Origin: an uncultured Eggerthellaceae bacterium
Lineage (GTDB): Bacteria; Actinomycetota; Coriobacteriia; Coriobacteriales; Eggerthellaceae
DNA: 5,606 bases
Assembly: GCA_934670115.1 (NCBI GenBank)
Contig: CAKUOV010000078.1
Coordinates: 1-5,606, forward strand
Reading direction: 5' to 3'
Part shown: one piece after another, positions 4,619 through 5,606 of the stretch
Numbering within the stretch: position 1 is the stretch's first letter
Layout: each line of letters opens with the position of its first letter
Notes under the pieces: model-generated
The model's input: only the letters and a program-made list of their open reading frames with translations
What the model was told of the DNA's origin: nothing
Database searches by the model: none
Translations under genes and position numbers: made by a program

Positions 4619-4625
4619 CGCATTT

Positions 4626-5588
4626 ATGGAAAATGTTTACTTGGGACACGACACCGCATGGTGGTATTGGTGCAACGCGAAAAATGCGCCGAAAGCATTG
4701 GCTGCAGCGCGAAAGAGCGATTGCTTAATCAATTGCGCTTTGAGTCAGCGCGCTGTACTTGATGCTGTTGGAGATAGTGTCGTACTTGCTGATCAGCGCC
4801 TGTTTACTCTTGTGGATAGGAAGACGACAACTAACACAAAGAGGGTAGTATTTCGCCATTGTCCATCTGTGTTGCCTGAAGGTTCGTTTGTCCATATTGC
4901 TCCTGGTGTTCGCATTGCTTCGCCCGAGTTGAGCTTCTTGCAATGCGCGGCAGATAACTCTTTGGTCGACGCTATGGAGTACGGGTTTCAACTTTGCAGC
5001 ACTTTTGTTCCAGATCCCGCGTCGAAGCATGGTGTTTCATCGCGGCGTTCTCTTACCAGTGTGAAGGAAATCGCTGCGTTCCTGGATAAATGCGACGGGC
5101 TTCGTGGTATTTCAGCTGCTCGCAAAGCACTCGCGTATGTGATCGACGGAAGTGCTTCGCCGCGGGAAAGTGCGGTATCGCTCTTGCTAGCGCTTCCGTT
5201 GCGTATGGGTGGTTACGCGTTGCCGCCGTTTGCAGTCAATCGTGGGCTGACGGTTCCGAAAGAGCTGCGCGGTCTTACGCGACGAGCTTCGCTTCGTGCC
5301 GATTTTTTCTGGGAACGCGCTCGCGTGACGGCGGAATATGACAGCGATGTAGCTCATTTGGAGTCCGAAGAGCTTTGCAACGATGCCACAAAGCGCATTG
5401 CGTTGCAGCGCATGGGGTATACGACGTTTGGCTTTACGCGATTGCAAGTTGATGATTTGCGCCTTATGGATGAAAGCGTTGCGGCGCTTCGTCGTGAGCT
5501 GGGCGTTCGTGTGCCACAGCATTTCCCTTCCGATTATCGAAAGAAGCAGATTGAACTGCGGCAACAACTAGGTCTTCCCACGCTGTAG
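4626..5588 (+). CDS. Uncharacterised protein with DUF559/Vsr-like PD-(D/E)XK-type C-terminal domain
   Basis: This 320-residue protein has no signal peptide or membrane segment. The N-terminal part begins YLGHDTAWWYW and includes LPEGSFVHIAPGVRIASPELSFLQCA (83-108), a layout I associate with a Coriobacteriia protein family of unknown function. The C-terminal half (~176-293) follows the DUF559/Vsr-like nuclease plan. In order it shows SPRESAVSLLLALPLRMGGYALPP (178-201) with Glu181, RADFFWERARVTAEYDSD (224-241) with Asp226, Glu237 and Asp239, NDATKRIALQRMGY (252-265), and LRRELG (288-293). The usual ExK lysine is replaced by Asp239 (EYD), as in many DUF559-like proteins, so catalysis is not assured. 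The ATG at 4626 is chosen because the family-like N-terminus begins there. An in-frame GTG at 4500 would translate the repeat cluster. The gene stands alone behind a palindrome and repeats, which suggests independent acquisition. Roles in DNA repair, restriction or toxin-antitoxin function are open. Confidence 0.8.
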   Translation: MENVYLGHDTAWWYWCNAKNAPKALAAARKSDCLINCALSQRAVLDAVGDSVVLADQRLFTLVDRKTTTNTKRVVFRHCPSVLPEGSFVHIAPGVRIASPELSFLQCAADNSLVDAMEYGFQLCSTFVPDPASKHGVSSRRSLTSVKEIAAFLDKCDGLRGISAARKALAYVIDGSASPRESAVSLLLALPLRMGGYALPPFAVNRGLTVPKELRGLTRRASLRADFFWERARVTAEYDSDVAHLESEELCNDATKRIALQRMGYTTFGFTRLQVDDLRLMDESVAALRRELGVRVPQHFPSDYRKKQIELRQQLGLPTL

Positions 5589-5595
5589 GTTTGCG

Positions 5596-5603
5596 AAAGG
5601 GAG
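5596..5603 (+). promoter_or_regulatory. Possible ribosome binding site of a gene beyond the window
   Basis: AAAGGGAG lies 7 bases after the last stop codon, at the very end of the window. If it serves a gene, its start codon lies just outside, and that gene would be co-transcribed with the preceding one. Confidence 0.25.
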
Positions 5604-5606
5604 CAT

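Larger units (their letters stand above)
4149..4625. other. Gene-free intergenic region rich in repeats and structure
   Basis: I see no convincing gene on either strand. Open frames on the minus strand (4197-4430, 4348-4605) run through the repeats and show no family motif. The region is less GC-rich than its neighbours, with several A and T runs. It holds a strong hairpin (4284-4320), short direct and inverted repeats (4357-4536), a palindrome (4578-4593) and a probable promoter (4613-4618), each listed separately. No clear intrinsic terminator for the inhibitor gene is visible; a 6-bp TCCCAG/CTGGGA pairing (4156-4161 with 4188-4193) is too weak to call. Confidence 0.55.

Noticed and set aside
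4500..4625. GTG start at 4500 for the nuclease-fold protein
   Set aside because: The extra 42 residues translate the inverted repeat and palindrome; the family-like N-terminus begins at the ATG at 4626.

Overview
The window looks like chromosomal DNA of a high-G+C Gram-positive, most likely a member of the Coriobacteriia (Eggerthellaceae-like). This rests on the fused PurL with a clostridial-type 'MGHSER' C-terminus, the coding style, and the last gene, which resembles a protein family I associate with Coriobacteriia. The taxonomic call is inference. All supported genes lie on the + strand.

Layout. Bases 1-1029 hold the C-terminal end of a large fused FGAM synthase (purL), including its whole glutaminase domain, followed by a hairpin and a good intrinsic terminator (to ~1113). 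A mostly non-coding, GC-rich stretch leads to a sigma70-type promoter (~1333-1361). That promoter drives a long leader with a singlet glycine riboswitch (1440-1533), which has a degenerate 'ghost' hairpin on its 5' side. The riboswitch precedes a complete 480-residue sodium:alanine/glycine symporter (1623-3065).

One base after the symporter stop begins a gene for a lipid-anchored ribonuclease of the barnase/RNase N1-T1 family (3067 or 3100 to 3702). A long, perfect, terminator-like hairpin sits in its first codons. After a 179-base gap with its own promoter comes a small barstar-family inhibitor (3882-4148). RNase and inhibitor therefore form a barnase-barstar pair in which the RNase appears to depend on the glycine-riboswitch transcript while the inhibitor is expressed separately. 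Residue by residue, the RNase keeps every catalytic position of barnase but has Asp where barnase has Arg59. The inhibitor has changed the barstar residues that contact Arg59 (D35 to A, W38 to S, E76 to R). This looks like a re-engineered, possibly charge-reversed interface, and it is the most interesting observation in the window.

Bases 4149-4625 hold no gene but are rich in structure: a strong hairpin (4284-4320), a family of direct and inverted short repeats (4357-4536, REPIN-like), and a 16-bp perfect palindrome (4578-4593) just upstream of a probable leaderless promoter. The last gene (4626-5588) encodes a 320-residue protein whose C-terminal half resembles the DUF559/Vsr-like branch of the PD-(D/E)XK nuclease fold. 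Its function is unknown.
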